From assembly GCA_017549805.1 (NCBI GenBank), contig JAFYNJ010000003.1, positions 62,001 to 126,000 on the forward strand: a stretch of 64,000 bases of DNA. The letters run 5' to 3'. Source of the stretch: Bacteroidales bacterium (GTDB taxonomy: Bacteria; Bacteroidota; Bacteroidia; Bacteroidales; F082). Position numbers and translations under genes: made by a program. How positions within the stretch are numbered: position 1 is the stretch's first letter; each line of letters starts with the position of its first letter. Under the pieces are notes generated by a model. That model saw only the letters and a list, made by a program, of their open reading frames with translations, was not told the origin of the DNA and did no database searches. Positions 40,999-49,637 of the stretch are shown in pieces.

Positions 40999-41883
40999 AT
41001 GGAAAAGATTATAGACGGAAAGCTGATTTCCGACCAAATCAAAAAAGAAATCGCAGCCGAAGTGGCTGACATGATCGACCATGGCAAACCTGCCCCGCAT
41101 CTCGCAGCAGTCATTGTGGGTGAGGACGGTGCCAGCAAGACCTACGTGGCCTCGAAAGAGAAGGCCTGCCACTCGGTGGGCATGACCTCGTCGGTCTATC
41201 GTTTGCCAGCCAAGACCACGGAACAGGAACTGCTCGACACGGTGAAGTTCCTGAACGACGATCCCGAGATCGACGGCTATATCATCCAATTGCCCTTGCC
41301 GAAGCATATCGACGAGGACAAGATCATCAACGCCATCCGTCCCGAAAAGGATGTGGACGGCTTTACCAGCATCAACGTGGGCCGACTCCAACTGGGTCTG
41401 CCTTGCTTTGTCCCTGCCACGCCAAACGGCATCATGGAGCTCATCAAGCGCTCAGGCATTGAAACCGTTGGCAAGGATGTGGTGGTGTTGGGCCGCTCCA
41501 ACATCGTGGGTACGCCCATGGCCATCCTCATGTCGCGCAAAGGCATCGACTCCACGGTGACACTCTGCCATAGCAAGACACAGAACCTGCCTGAAATCTG
41601 CCGTCGTGCCGACATCCTTGTGGCTGCCATCGGCAAGCAGGGCTTTGTGACTGCCGACATGGTGAAGCCAGGTGCCGTGGTCATCGACGTGGGCATCCAC
41701 CGCATCGAGGATCCGACCAGCCCCAAGGGCTATAAGATCATGGGCGACGTGGACTATGACGAGGTCTATAAGGTGGCTTCGAAGATCACGCCCGTCCCGG
41801 GTGGTGTGGGTCCGATGACCATCGTCTCGCTGCTTCAGAACACCTTGAAGGCTGCCAAGGGCGAGATCTATCCGAAAGAATAA
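40999..41883 (+). CDS. folD: Bifunctional methylene-THF dehydrogenase / methenyl-THF cyclohydrolase FolD
   Basis: 294 residues. The catalytic Lys is in SKEKACHSVGM (about 56), then GYIVQ-type IDGYIIQLPLPKHID, PATPNGIMEL, the NADP loop VVLGRSNIVGTPMA, and the C-terminal PVPGGVGPMT. It converts 5,10-methylene-THF to 10-formyl-THF via methenyl-THF in the cytosol. Follows ffh by 42 bp, most of it repeat. Confidence 0.96.
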   Translation: MEKIIDGKLISDQIKKEIAAEVADMIDHGKPAPHLAAVIVGEDGASKTYVASKEKACHSVGMTSSVYRLPAKTTEQELLDTVKFLNDDPEIDGYIIQLPLPKHIDEDKIINAIRPEKDVDGFTSINVGRLQLGLPCFVPATPNGIMELIKRSGIETVGKDVVVLGRSNIVGTPMAILMSRKGIDSTVTLCHSKTQNLPEICRRADILVAAIGKQGFVTADMVKPGAVVIDVGIHRIEDPTSPKGYKIMGDVDYDEVYKVASKITPVPGGVGPMTIVSLLQNTLKAAKGEIYPKE

Positions 41884-41887
41884 GAAG

Positions 41888-42826
41888 ATGAAAAGCCTTC
41901 GGATTGCTTCGTTGCTAATGCTTCTCGCAATGACGTTGTTCATTGTGCCATTGGCAAAGGCACAACAAGAAGGCTATGCGGGCTATACGCCCTTGTTTGC
42001 CCCTGAATTCAAGTTGGAACTTCCCAAGGAAGTGAAGGAGACCTCTGGGCTTTTTTTCCATAACGGGCGGTTGTGGACGCACAACGACAGCGGCGGCAAG
42101 CCGATCCTCTATGGTTTGGATACCACTACCTTCGAGGTGGTGCAGCAAATCACTCTTGTCAACGCAAAAAACAAGGATTGGGAAGATGTTTGCACCGACG
42201 GTCAGAAGGTTTATGTGGGTGATTTCGGCAACAACAAGGGCAAACGCAAGAACCTGCGCATCTACTTCTTCTCCTTGGATGATATCCCAGCCGAAGGGAA
42301 CGCTTCGGTGACAGTGGATTCCATCCGTTTCAGCTTTGCCGACCAAACGGTGTTTGAATACGAGAAACACCAACACGACTACGACTGTGAGGCCATGTTT
42401 GCCACCGACGAATACCTCTATCTGTTCAGCAAAGGTTGGGCTACGGGTACGACACGTCTTTACCGTCTCTCCAAAACAACGGGAACACAGGCGGCCGAGG
42501 TGGTCAACGGCTTTGACTCGCAAGGTCTCATCACGGGTGCCGACTACGACCGCGAAACGGGAGTGCTGGCATTGGTGGGTTACGTAAAGAACGTTTGGCT
42601 GCCTTTCCTGTATTTGATCTATGACTTCGACGATGCCGGTGTGAAATTGTCGAATCGTCGTTTCGAGCTACACAATTATCTTGGCACCCAAACCGAAGGC
42701 ATCTGCTTTTATGACAAAGGGAGGTGCTTCCTTTCCGCCGAAACGTCACCGACGTCCACCGCTCGCGTGTTTACCATCGACTTCCGGAAACGGATTGAAA
42801 AAGACCTTCAAAAGAACAGGCAATGA
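41888..42826 (+). CDS. Secreted beta-propeller-like protein of unknown function
   Basis: 312 residues. A signal peptide (cleavage near AKA/Q) precedes a repeated strand pattern (GLFFHNGRLWTHNDSGG, VCTDGQKVYVGDFGNNKG, AMFATDEYLYLFSKGWATG, SQGLITGADYDRETGVLALV), consistent with a propeller of the SdiA-regulated/phytase-like kind. Asp residues in HNDSGG and DFGNNK could bind calcium. The signal peptide codons 41901-41935 match a dispersed repeat element. The stop overlaps the ATG of the OmpA-like gene by ATGA. Confidence 0.7.
   Translation: MKSLRIASLLMLLAMTLFIVPLAKAQQEGYAGYTPLFAPEFKLELPKEVKETSGLFFHNGRLWTHNDSGGKPILYGLDTTTFEVVQQITLVNAKNKDWEDVCTDGQKVYVGDFGNNKGKRKNLRIYFFSLDDIPAEGNASVTVDSIRFSFADQTVFEYEKHQHDYDCEAMFATDEYLYLFSKGWATGTTRLYRLSKTTGTQAAEVVNGFDSQGLITGADYDRETGVLALVGYVKNVWLPFLYLIYDFDDAGVKLSNRRFELHNYLGTQTEGICFYDKGRCFLSAETSPTSTARVFTIDFRKRIEKDLQKNRQ
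41901..41935 (+). repeat. GCAATGACG-type repeat remnant inside a signal peptide
   Basis: GGATTGCTTCG near the start and CTCGCAATGACG at the end frame a 35-bp element like the right arm of the 105-bp repeat before hsp20. It is read in frame as RIASLLMLLAM, the hydrophobic core of the signal peptide. Confidence 0.6.
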
Positions 42827-44481
42827 AAAGGTTTTTTCTGATCGGTTTGCTTTTGTGTGTTTCGTGCCTTTGCTTCGCCCAACATCCGAAGAAGGCTGCG
42901 AAAGCCTACGAAGCCGCGAGGAAGGCTTTCGTGGAACGCGATTATGAGCAGGCATACCGTCAGGTGCAAAAAGCCGTGTCGGCAGATCCTGAATTTGCCG
43001 AGGCATGGCTCCTGCAAGGCGAAATCGGCATGGAGACCCGCGATTTCGACTTGGCACTGGAAGGCTATGAACAGTCATTGAGGGCCGACTCGATGCTGTT
43101 TCCACCTTCTGCCTTGACTTTGGCCCGGCTGTATGACAAAAAGATGCGTTATGCCGAGGAGATCAAGATGCTGGAATGGTTCCAAAAAACGGCTCCTGGC
43201 AACAAGGCCAACGACGAAAAAGCCGCTGAGATGTTGGTGAATGCGCGATTCCGTGAAGAGGCGATAAAGCATCCCGTGGAGTTTAGCCCGGTTAATTTGG
43301 GCGCAGGGGTGAATACCGCTGACGATGAGTATATCAATGCATTGATGCTGTCGGGCTCGGAGATGCTGTTTACCCGCAGGTTCTCCTCTTCCTCGGATCG
43401 ATTCCAGGAGGAAGGGCTCTTTGTGGCCAATGCCGCTGATGGCACATGGTTTCCTGCCAATCAGCTAAAGGTGGATCCTGAGATGGATGACCATGCGGGC
43501 GCAGCCTTTATCACCTATCAAGGCGACCAGATTTTCTTTACCGTTTGTGGCATGGATCGGCACAACCAGGGATGCGACCTCTACATGGCGGTCAGAGATG
43601 CCCGAAATGGATATTGGCATAGTCCCCGCAATTTGGGAGAAGGTGTCAACGACCCGGCTTGGGACTCCCAACCTTGCCTCAGCCTTGACGGGAAGGAACT
43701 TTTCTTCGCCTCGCGCCGTAATGGCAATGCGGATCTTTATCATTGCTATCGCGATGAAGACGGCCATTGGTCGGAACCCGAAAACCTTGGTCCGGTCATC
43801 AACACCAAAGGCACGGAGATGGCACCATTCCTGCATCCCGATGGAAAGACCCTGTACTTTTCCTCCGAGAAGCATCCGGGCATGGGAGGCTATGACCTCT
43901 TCGTGAGTCGCTGTAACGAAAAAGGGGAGTGGTCGGAACCTGTCAATTTGGGCTATCCCATCAATACCCCCGGTGATGAAATCAACTTCATTGTGGCTGC
44001 CGATGGCCATACGGCCTTGATATCGTCGGCTCGTGAAGGAGGATTCGGCGGCTACGACATCTATAGCTTCCAATTAAAGGACGATGACCTGAAACCGGAA
44101 CAGGTCAATGTTTACGATGTACTGGTGGAAAACTTGGAGCCTGGCACAGTGGTCCAACTTGTGAACATTCAGTTTGAATTCAACAGTTCCGCTCTGACAA
44201 ACGATTCACAGGAAGGCATTGACATGTTGGCGTCCTTCCTCGAAAGCCATCCTGAGATCAACGTGGAGTTGGCCGGACACACTGACAATGTGGGCTCGGA
44301 TGCCTATAACCTGAAACTTTCAGAGGAGCGCGCCCAGGTGGTGCGACAAGCCCTGGTTGCCAAGGGAATCGGCGAAACACGCCTTACTGCCAAAGGCTAT
44401 GGCTCCACGAAACCCATCAAACCCAATGACACGGAGGAACACCGGGCGATGAATCGCAGAACGGAGATGGTTGTTTTTTAA
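42823..44481 (+). CDS. OmpA-family envelope protein with TPR and PD40 domains (PorE-like)
   Basis: 552 residues, with a signal peptide (cleavage near CFA/Q). Order: TPR-like helices (about 22-110, KAYEAARKAFVERDYEQAYRQ, split by me), a PD40/WD40-like propeller (about 150-420; DGKELFFASRRNGNADLYH, PDGKTLYFSSEKHPGMGGYD), and an OmpA peptidoglycan-binding domain (about 450-552; LAGHTDNVGSDAYN ... LSEERAQVV ... AMNRRTEM). PorE of the T9SS is TPR-propeller-CRD-OmpA; this one lacks the CRD. A related role as peptidoglycan anchor is possible. It is coupled to the preceding gene. Confidence 0.85.
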   Translation: MKRFFLIGLLLCVSCLCFAQHPKKAAKAYEAARKAFVERDYEQAYRQVQKAVSADPEFAEAWLLQGEIGMETRDFDLALEGYEQSLRADSMLFPPSALTLARLYDKKMRYAEEIKMLEWFQKTAPGNKANDEKAAEMLVNARFREEAIKHPVEFSPVNLGAGVNTADDEYINALMLSGSEMLFTRRFSSSSDRFQEEGLFVANAADGTWFPANQLKVDPEMDDHAGAAFITYQGDQIFFTVCGMDRHNQGCDLYMAVRDARNGYWHSPRNLGEGVNDPAWDSQPCLSLDGKELFFASRRNGNADLYHCYRDEDGHWSEPENLGPVINTKGTEMAPFLHPDGKTLYFSSEKHPGMGGYDLFVSRCNEKGEWSEPVNLGYPINTPGDEINFIVAADGHTALISSAREGGFGGYDIYSFQLKDDDLKPEQVNVYDVLVENLEPGTVVQLVNIQFEFNSSALTNDSQEGIDMLASFLESHPEINVELAGHTDNVGSDAYNLKLSEERAQVVRQALVAKGIGETRLTAKGYGSTKPIKPNDTEEHRAMNRRTEMVVF

Positions 44482-44506
44482 GAAGTCAGAAGAAAGAAGT
44501 TAGAAT
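44479..44506 (+). repeat. Heptad-period array filling stop to start
   Basis: TAAGAAG TCAGAAG AAAGAAG TTAGAAT: exactly four 7-bp units from the stop codon of the OmpA-like gene to the base before the SGNH ATG. The whole intergenic region is the repeat. Confidence 0.85.
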
Positions 44507-45196
44507 ATGAGAAGTAAAACTGGATTATTGATTGTGGCGATGGCATTGTTTTTTGCTTCTTGCGGCAAAGACCCCGAACCGTCCCAAGACCTCCGTTTTT
44601 CGGTGTTGGGCGACAGCTATTCCACCTTTGATGGCTATGTGGATCCCGAGACCAACGACGTGTGGTCGTATTACGATGTGATAGGCGTCACCCAAGTGGA
44701 ACAGCTGTGGTGGTATCAGGTTTCGCAAGCCACGGGATGGGAGTTGGAAAAGAACAATTCCTTCTCGGGATCATTGGTGTGCAACATGAACTATGACAAC
44801 TATTACGGCCCACATTCCTTCCTGCGTAGGATGGATGACTTGGGGAATCCCGATGTGATCTTTGTTTTTGGCGGCACCAACGATGTATGGGACGAGGCGC
44901 CTATGGGCGACTATGTGTTTGGCCAGTGGACTGATGACGAGCTGTGTGCGTTTCGGCCTGCCTGTGCCGCGCTGCTCGATGGGTTGATGCGCCTTTATCC
45001 CAAGGCAAAGGTGTATTTCATGTTGGATACCGCATTGGGGGAGGAGATGGTGGAATCCGTCCATCTCATTACGGAATTTTATGGCATTCCATGCATTGAC
45101 TTGAAGGGAATCCAAAAGGATTGGTCCCATCCCAACGTGGAGGGCATGACCACGATAGCCTCGCAGGTGTTGGCTGCGTTGGGCGATAGGGATTAG
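44507..45196 (+). CDS. SGNH/GDSL-family hydrolase lipoprotein
   Basis: 229 residues, lipoprotein signal ending FFASC (Cys19). Block I GDSYS with nucleophile Ser37, block III GGTND, and block V DWSHPN with the catalytic Asp/His are all present; the Gly of block II is in NNSFSGS. SGNH enzymes are esterases or O-acetyl hydrolases, many acting on glycans or lipids; the target is not visible. It has an insertion rich in Trp/Tyr near 45-70. Its stop overlaps the rhomboid stop (TTAG) tail to tail. Confidence 0.88.
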   Translation: MRSKTGLLIVAMALFFASCGKDPEPSQDLRFSVLGDSYSTFDGYVDPETNDVWSYYDVIGVTQVEQLWWYQVSQATGWELEKNNSFSGSLVCNMNYDNYYGPHSFLRRMDDLGNPDVIFVFGGTNDVWDEAPMGDYVFGQWTDDELCAFRPACAALLDGLMRLYPKAKVYFMLDTALGEEMVESVHLITEFYGIPCIDLKGIQKDWSHPNVEGMTTIASQVLAALGDRD

Positions 45197-45912
45197 CGTC
45201 TGAACCGGTATTGTACCGTCAATTCATCATCGGTAGGAGTGGGGACGTCCCAATAGGGTCTCTCGCCTCCATTGTTGTTATCGTCATCGTCTTCCTTGTC
45301 ATCTTCATCCTCCCAGTGGTGCACTTCTTTCTGAGGTCCTTTCTTGCGATATACAAAGGCTAACACGATGCCGACAATGGCACCGCTGAGATGGCCTTCC
45401 CAGGAGATGTTCTGCAATTTGGCCAAGGATGGTATCATGCCCCAGATGAAACTCCCGTATAGAAACACCATGATGAGCGAGATCACGATGAGTAGGCGGT
45501 TGCGGCGTATGAAGCCGCTCACGATGAGGAAGAGATTGAGTCCATAGATGAGGGCACTGGCGCCGACGTGGACGGAATGAGGGTTGCCGATGCACCAGGT
45601 GAGCAAACCGCTGACAAGCCAAGTGATGAGCATGACGCGATTTGCAAGGGTGGGGTAGCAGTAGTACAAGGCGGTGCCCAAGACGAGAATGGGAACGGCG
45701 TTGGTTAGCAGATGCTCCCAATTGCCGTGAAGGAAAGGCAAGGTGAAGATGCCAATAAGACCATGAGCCGTCTGGGGGATCACCCCCCAGCGGCTCATGT
45801 CGATTCCAAAAGCGGTCTCGATCACCTTGACGGCAAACATGATGGCTACCAGCAAGGCGGGAACGGCGAGACTGCCGAAGAACTTTTTCCGTTCGCTTTT
45901 GTCTTCCATCAA
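45193..45912 (-). CDS. Rhomboid-family intramembrane serine protease
   Basis: 239 residues with six membrane segments. The rhomboid features are HGNWEHLLTNAVP in TM2, the nucleophile Ser119 in VGASALIYG and His174 in EGHLSGAIVG. A soluble, acidic C-terminus (EDEDDKEDDDDNNNGGE) is unusual for short rhomboids and AT-rich in asparagine codons. It cleaves membrane proteins near their lumenal end. Overlaps gcvT by 4 bp (ATGA), so translation is coupled. Confidence 0.93.
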   Translation of the reverse strand: MMEDKSERKKFFGSLAVPALLVAIMFAVKVIETAFGIDMSRWGVIPQTAHGLIGIFTLPFLHGNWEHLLTNAVPILVLGTALYYCYPTLANRVMLITWLVSGLLTWCIGNPHSVHVGASALIYGLNLFLIVSGFIRRNRLLIVISLIMVFLYGSFIWGMIPSLAKLQNISWEGHLSGAIVGIVLAFVYRKKGPQKEVHHWEDEDDKEDDDDNNNGGERPYWDVPTPTDDELTVQYRFRR

Positions 45913-47024
45913 GCCAGGAATGGCATCTTGACCACGATGGCCTTGATGAGTTTGTTGCGGATCTTGATGTAGAGTTCCGTGTCTTTCTTGCTGAAAGCCT
46001 TCTGCACCAAGGCGGTGCCGATGTTCTTACCGGTGGAGGGTGACGGGCTGCCCGAGCGGACCATGCCGATCACGTTGCCCTCGGCGTCGCACACCTCATA
46101 GCCGTTGCGCGGAATGCCGCGGTCGATCATCTCGAAGCCGACGATCTTCTGGCTCACGCCATTGGCTTTCTGGGCGGCGAAGATCTCACGGTTGAGGAAG
46201 TCGTTGCCATCCACGAACTTGGTGATCCAGCCGAGACCAGCCTCGATGGGACTGATGGTGTCGTCGATCTCGTGGCCGTAGAGGCAGAAGCCTTTCTCCA
46301 AACGGAGGGTGTCGCGGCAACCAAGGCCTGCGGGCATGATGCCGAATTCCTTGCCAGCCTCGAACACGGCGTCCCAAACCTTCTTGGCGTGAGCGACGGG
46401 GATGTAGATCTCGCAGCCGCCGGCACCGGTGTAACCCGTGGTGGAGAAGATGATGTTGTCAACACCGGCGAAGGTGATGATCTGGAAGGTGTAGTATTCC
46501 ATGTCAACGACGTTGGCGGTAGTGAGCTTCTGCATGGCCTTCAGGGCGTTGGGACCCTGCACGGCGAGCTGTGCCCACTGTTCGCTCTCGTTCATGAACT
46601 CTTCACCGAGTTTCATGCCGAACTTCTCGGCGATCTGGCTCATCCAGTTCCAGTCCTTCTCGATATTGGCAGCATTGGGTACCATGAAGTAATGGTCGTC
46701 GGCGATGCGATAGACGAGCATGTCGTCAACGATGCCGCCCTTGCCGTTGGGAAGGCAGGTGTATTGCACCTTGCCGTCGCTCAAGGCGGCCACGTCGTTC
46801 ACGGTGCAGTATTGCATGAACTGCTTGGCCAACGGGCCCTTGGCGCGGAACTCGCCCATGTGGCTTACGTCGAACACGCCGACGTTGTTGCGGACGTTGT
46901 TGTGCTCTTCGACAAGGCCGGTGTATTGGATGGGCATGTCGTAACCTGCAAATTCAGCCATCTTGGCTCCCAAATCGTGATGAATCTGGTTGTAAGGAGT
47001 CTTTTTCAATTCTGTGTTTTCCAT
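45909..47024 (-). CDS. gcvT: Aminomethyltransferase, glycine cleavage system T protein
   Basis: 371 residues. The folate-binding pocket is marked by YDMPIQYTGLVEEHNNVR, FDVSHMGEF, the catalytic Asp in TVNDVA, GYTGAGGCEIYIP and CRDTLRLEKGFCLYG. It transfers the aminomethyl group from lipoyl-H protein to tetrahydrofolate, producing methylene-THF and ammonia. P and H genes are not in the window. GTG/TTG starts are not needed. Confidence 0.95.
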   Translation of the reverse strand: MENTELKKTPYNQIHHDLGAKMAEFAGYDMPIQYTGLVEEHNNVRNNVGVFDVSHMGEFRAKGPLAKQFMQYCTVNDVAALSDGKVQYTCLPNGKGGIVDDMLVYRIADDHYFMVPNAANIEKDWNWMSQIAEKFGMKLGEEFMNESEQWAQLAVQGPNALKAMQKLTTANVVDMEYYTFQIITFAGVDNIIFSTTGYTGAGGCEIYIPVAHAKKVWDAVFEAGKEFGIMPAGLGCRDTLRLEKGFCLYGHEIDDTISPIEAGLGWITKFVDGNDFLNREIFAAQKANGVSQKIVGFEMIDRGIPRNGYEVCDAEGNVIGMVRSGSPSPSTGKNIGTALVQKAFSKKDTELYIKIRNKLIKAIVVKMPFLA

Positions 47025-47042
47025 ATTCGATTGTTTGTTGGA

Positions 47043-47636
47043 TTATCTTGTTGTATCGTCAAATGATTTCTTGAGATTCGGTCCGAAGTTCCACTGTTGG
47101 TATGACAAATTATAGGTGGTAACCTCGTAAGCCGGGTTGTCGTTGACCTTGCGGCGCAGTGTGCAGCCGTTGGAAGGATCCACCCAGTAGCGGATAGCTC
47201 CATCTTCGGGGAATTCCAAGAGAAACACCCAGCAATCAATTCCCATGACCTTTTCCATGCCTTTGTAATAGGGAGAGAGGTCTTCGCTGGTGTTTGCCTC
47301 ATGAGCAAATGAATAGAGGGGGAAGAAGCTTTCGCCGAAAGGCTCGAACTCCCAATTTACATCGTCTGTCCAGCCTTGGGAATCAGGGACGTAAAACCAG
47401 TTGGCACCGGTTTCGTTGCTCCAAAAACGGTCGATCTCATTTCCGTTGGTATAGGCTTCCTCGGGTCCTATCTTTACATAGGTCTCATAACTGTTGTCAG
47501 CCAAGTTGGTAACGGTGATGAAGAAATGGTCTTGCGGAGGATTGAACTGATAATGCCCGTTAAACGTCAATGATTGAGCGAAGCTGCATGGGATGAGAAA
47601 ACACCATGTCAGCAATACGAATAAAACTTTTTTCAT
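47043..47636 (-). CDS. Secreted protein of unknown function
   Basis: 197 residues with a signal peptide (MKKVLFVLLTWCFLIPCSFAQ). The mature part is Trp/Tyr-rich and strand-like (FNGHYQFNPPQDHFFITVTN, ETGANWFYVPDSQGWTDDV, CWVFLLEFPEDGAIRYWVDP). There are two Cys residues that may pair. No family recognised. It lies between gcvT and fadD on the same strand but has its own -7 element. Confidence 0.65.
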   Translation of the reverse strand: MKKVLFVLLTWCFLIPCSFAQSLTFNGHYQFNPPQDHFFITVTNLADNSYETYVKIGPEEAYTNGNEIDRFWSNETGANWFYVPDSQGWTDDVNWEFEPFGESFFPLYSFAHEANTSEDLSPYYKGMEKVMGIDCWVFLLEFPEDGAIRYWVDPSNGCTLRRKVNDNPAYEVTTYNLSYQQWNFGPNLKKSFDDTTR

Positions 47637-47661
47637 GTGATGAAGCGATTATGATTGAATC

Positions 47662-47670
47662 GCAAAGATA
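47662..47670 (-). promoter_or_regulatory. -7 promoter element before the secreted protein gene
   Basis: TATCTTTGC on the minus strand, 26 bp before the start at 47636. Confidence 0.55.
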
Positions 47671-47676
47671 CACATT

Positions 47677-49449
47677 TTAGCAATACATGGATTGAATTAC
47701 TGCCTGATATTTTGCACTCACTACTTTTCTTTTGACTTTCAAGGTGGGTGTGAGGATGTTGTTGGCAGTGCTCCATTCGTCGGCAATCAAGGTGTAGCGC
47801 TTGATTTGCTCGGTTTCGCCAAACAAACCGTTGTACTTCTTGACCTCTTGTGCGATGCGTTCCTTGATGGCCTTGAGGTTGATGGCTTCAGCCGGCGAGG
47901 TGAACGTGAGCTGATGGCGCTTGCACCAATCCTTGAGGAAGTTGAAGTCGGGAACGATGATGGCGGCAGCGTATTTCTGGCCTTCGCCAAACACGACCAC
48001 ATTCTCAAAGAACTCGCTCTCGGTGAACTTTTCCTCGATGACTTGCGGGTTGACGTATTTTCCCATGGAGGTCTTGAAGAGGCTCTTCAGGCGGCCAGTG
48101 ATGTACACCTGCCCGAATTCGTTGATATAGCCGATGTCGCCTGTGTGCAGCCATCCGTCGGAGTCGATGATCTCCTTGGTGAGCTCTTCGTTCTTGTAAT
48201 AGCCCATCATCACGTTGTGACCGCGGCAGCAGATCTCACCATTGGGCGTAACCTTGATTTCCACTCCCGGAAGGGCAGGACCCACTGTGCCGACTTCACG
48301 GCCGTAGGGGTTGTTGTTGCTGACCGCAATCACAGGGGAGGTCTCGGTCATGCCGTAGCCTTCGTAAACCGGCATCTTGATGGCGGAGAAGAAGGCTGCA
48401 ATCTTAGGCTGGATGCTGGCAGCGCCCGAAACCACGATGTCGAAGTTCTCGGCACCCAGGTTGGCCCTGATTTTCGAATACACCAGCTTGTCGGCAAGCT
48501 TCAACTTGGTGTTGTACCACCAAGTGCGCTTGTCGGGGTCGATCTTGTAGCGTTCGGCCAGTTTCAGTGACCATTTGAAAATGTTCTTCTTGATGCCTTT
48601 CTGCTTTTCGCCGCTTTGGACGATCTTTTCGTACATCTTTTCCAACAGGCGCGGCACGGCCGACATCATGGTGGGATGCACCTCCTTCATGTCGGAGCCG
48701 ATGGTTGCCAGGCTTTCGGCATAATACACCGACATGCCCAGGAACTGGTACAGGTAAACCAGCATGCGTTCGTAGGCGTGGCAGATGGGCAGGAAGCTGA
48801 ACGCCACCTTTGACCAAGGAGCTGGAGTGTCCTTGAGGTTGTAGAGCTGGTGCATGATGTTGCTGTGCGACAGCATGACGCCCTTGGGGGTTCCTGTGGT
48901 GCCCGAAGTGTAGAGGATGGTGGCGCAGTGCTCGGGTCGGACGGCATCCATGCGCTTTGCCAGCTCCTCCTCGTGGGGATGTTGCTCGCCCATGGCAATC
49001 AGTTGGGCAAAATAGGGGTATTTTTCCCGGTCTTGGAAGGTGTAAAGGTATTTCAGCTTGGGAATCTCATTGCGAACTTCTTCCACCTTGTTCATTACCG
49101 CCACGCCTTCCAACACAACCATCTTGGCATCGCAGTTGTCGAGGATGTAACGGTAATCCTCCTTGCTGATGGTGGGGTAGATGGGTACGGTGATGGCCCC
49201 GACCTGCATGATGGCCATATCGAGGATGTTCCATTCGGGACGGTTGCCGCTGATCAAGGCCACCTTGTCTTTCGGCTCAATGCCGAGCTCTATCAATGCA
49301 TAGCTGACCTTGCGGGTCAACTCCCTGTATTCCGTTGGACTGTATTTTCTCCAGGCCCCGTTCTCCTTCCTTGCCAAAGCCACTTGCTGTTCGGGCCATT
49401 TTTCCGAGTAAACTGTTAAAATGTCGAAGATTCTGCTTTCTTTGCACAT
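47677..49449 (-). CDS. Long-chain fatty acyl-CoA ligase (FAA1/FadD15 type)
   Basis: 590 residues. AMP-binding core: P-loop YTSGTTGTPKGVMLSH (about 180), linker motif, YGMTETSPVI, hinge TGDIGYIN and GRLKSLFKTSMGKYV with the C-terminal catalytic Lys region near 555. The C-terminal QYQA-type end KRKVVSAKYQAVIQSMY is typical of the longer eukaryote-like ACSL branch. It activates fatty acids to acyl-CoA. Upstream is a TTTCTTTGC -7-like element (about 49476-49484) and a 21-bp tandem repeat. Confidence 0.93.
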   Translation of the reverse strand: MCKESRIFDILTVYSEKWPEQQVALARKENGAWRKYSPTEYRELTRKVSYALIELGIEPKDKVALISGNRPEWNILDMAIMQVGAITVPIYPTISKEDYRYILDNCDAKMVVLEGVAVMNKVEEVRNEIPKLKYLYTFQDREKYPYFAQLIAMGEQHPHEEELAKRMDAVRPEHCATILYTSGTTGTPKGVMLSHSNIMHQLYNLKDTPAPWSKVAFSFLPICHAYERMLVYLYQFLGMSVYYAESLATIGSDMKEVHPTMMSAVPRLLEKMYEKIVQSGEKQKGIKKNIFKWSLKLAERYKIDPDKRTWWYNTKLKLADKLVYSKIRANLGAENFDIVVSGAASIQPKIAAFFSAIKMPVYEGYGMTETSPVIAVSNNNPYGREVGTVGPALPGVEIKVTPNGEICCRGHNVMMGYYKNEELTKEIIDSDGWLHTGDIGYINEFGQVYITGRLKSLFKTSMGKYVNPQVIEEKFTESEFFENVVVFGEGQKYAAAIIVPDFNFLKDWCKRHQLTFTSPAEAINLKAIKERIAQEVKKYNGLFGETEQIKRYTLIADEWSTANNILTPTLKVKRKVVSAKYQAVIQSMYC

Positions 49450-49529
49450 GATGCTTTCGTTTTAAAATGCGATGCAAAGAAACGCATGTTTTTTCAGTTT
49501 CACTGAAAAGAGTTATTATGTCAGCTGCT

Positions 49530-49634
49530 TTGTGACAAAAACAGGCTGTTTTGGGACGAAACACCGCGTTTTAGTGACGAAAAAACACCGAATTGGGACG
49601 AATTTTCTAAAAATTGGGATAAAACCCATCGTTC
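49530..49634. repeat. Five-unit tandem repeat with an exact 21-bp period
   Basis: The core G(T/G)GAC has its G at 49534, 49555, 49576, 49597 and 49618 (the last GAT), each exactly 21 bp apart. Unit starts read TTGTGACAAAAACAGG, TTGGGACGAAACACCG, TAGTGACGAAAAAACACC, TTGGGACGAATTTTC and TTGGGATAAAACCC. It fills the space between the end of the C25 protease gene and the start of fadD, both on the minus strand. A 21-bp step puts every unit on the same face of the helix. Confidence 0.75.
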
Positions 49635-49637
49635 CTT

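Noticed and set aside
41452-41943. Minus-strand frame starting MNNVIARSISNEAIRR
   Set aside because: It lies over folD and a repeat remnant; the opening residues are the usual translation of the dispersed repeat.
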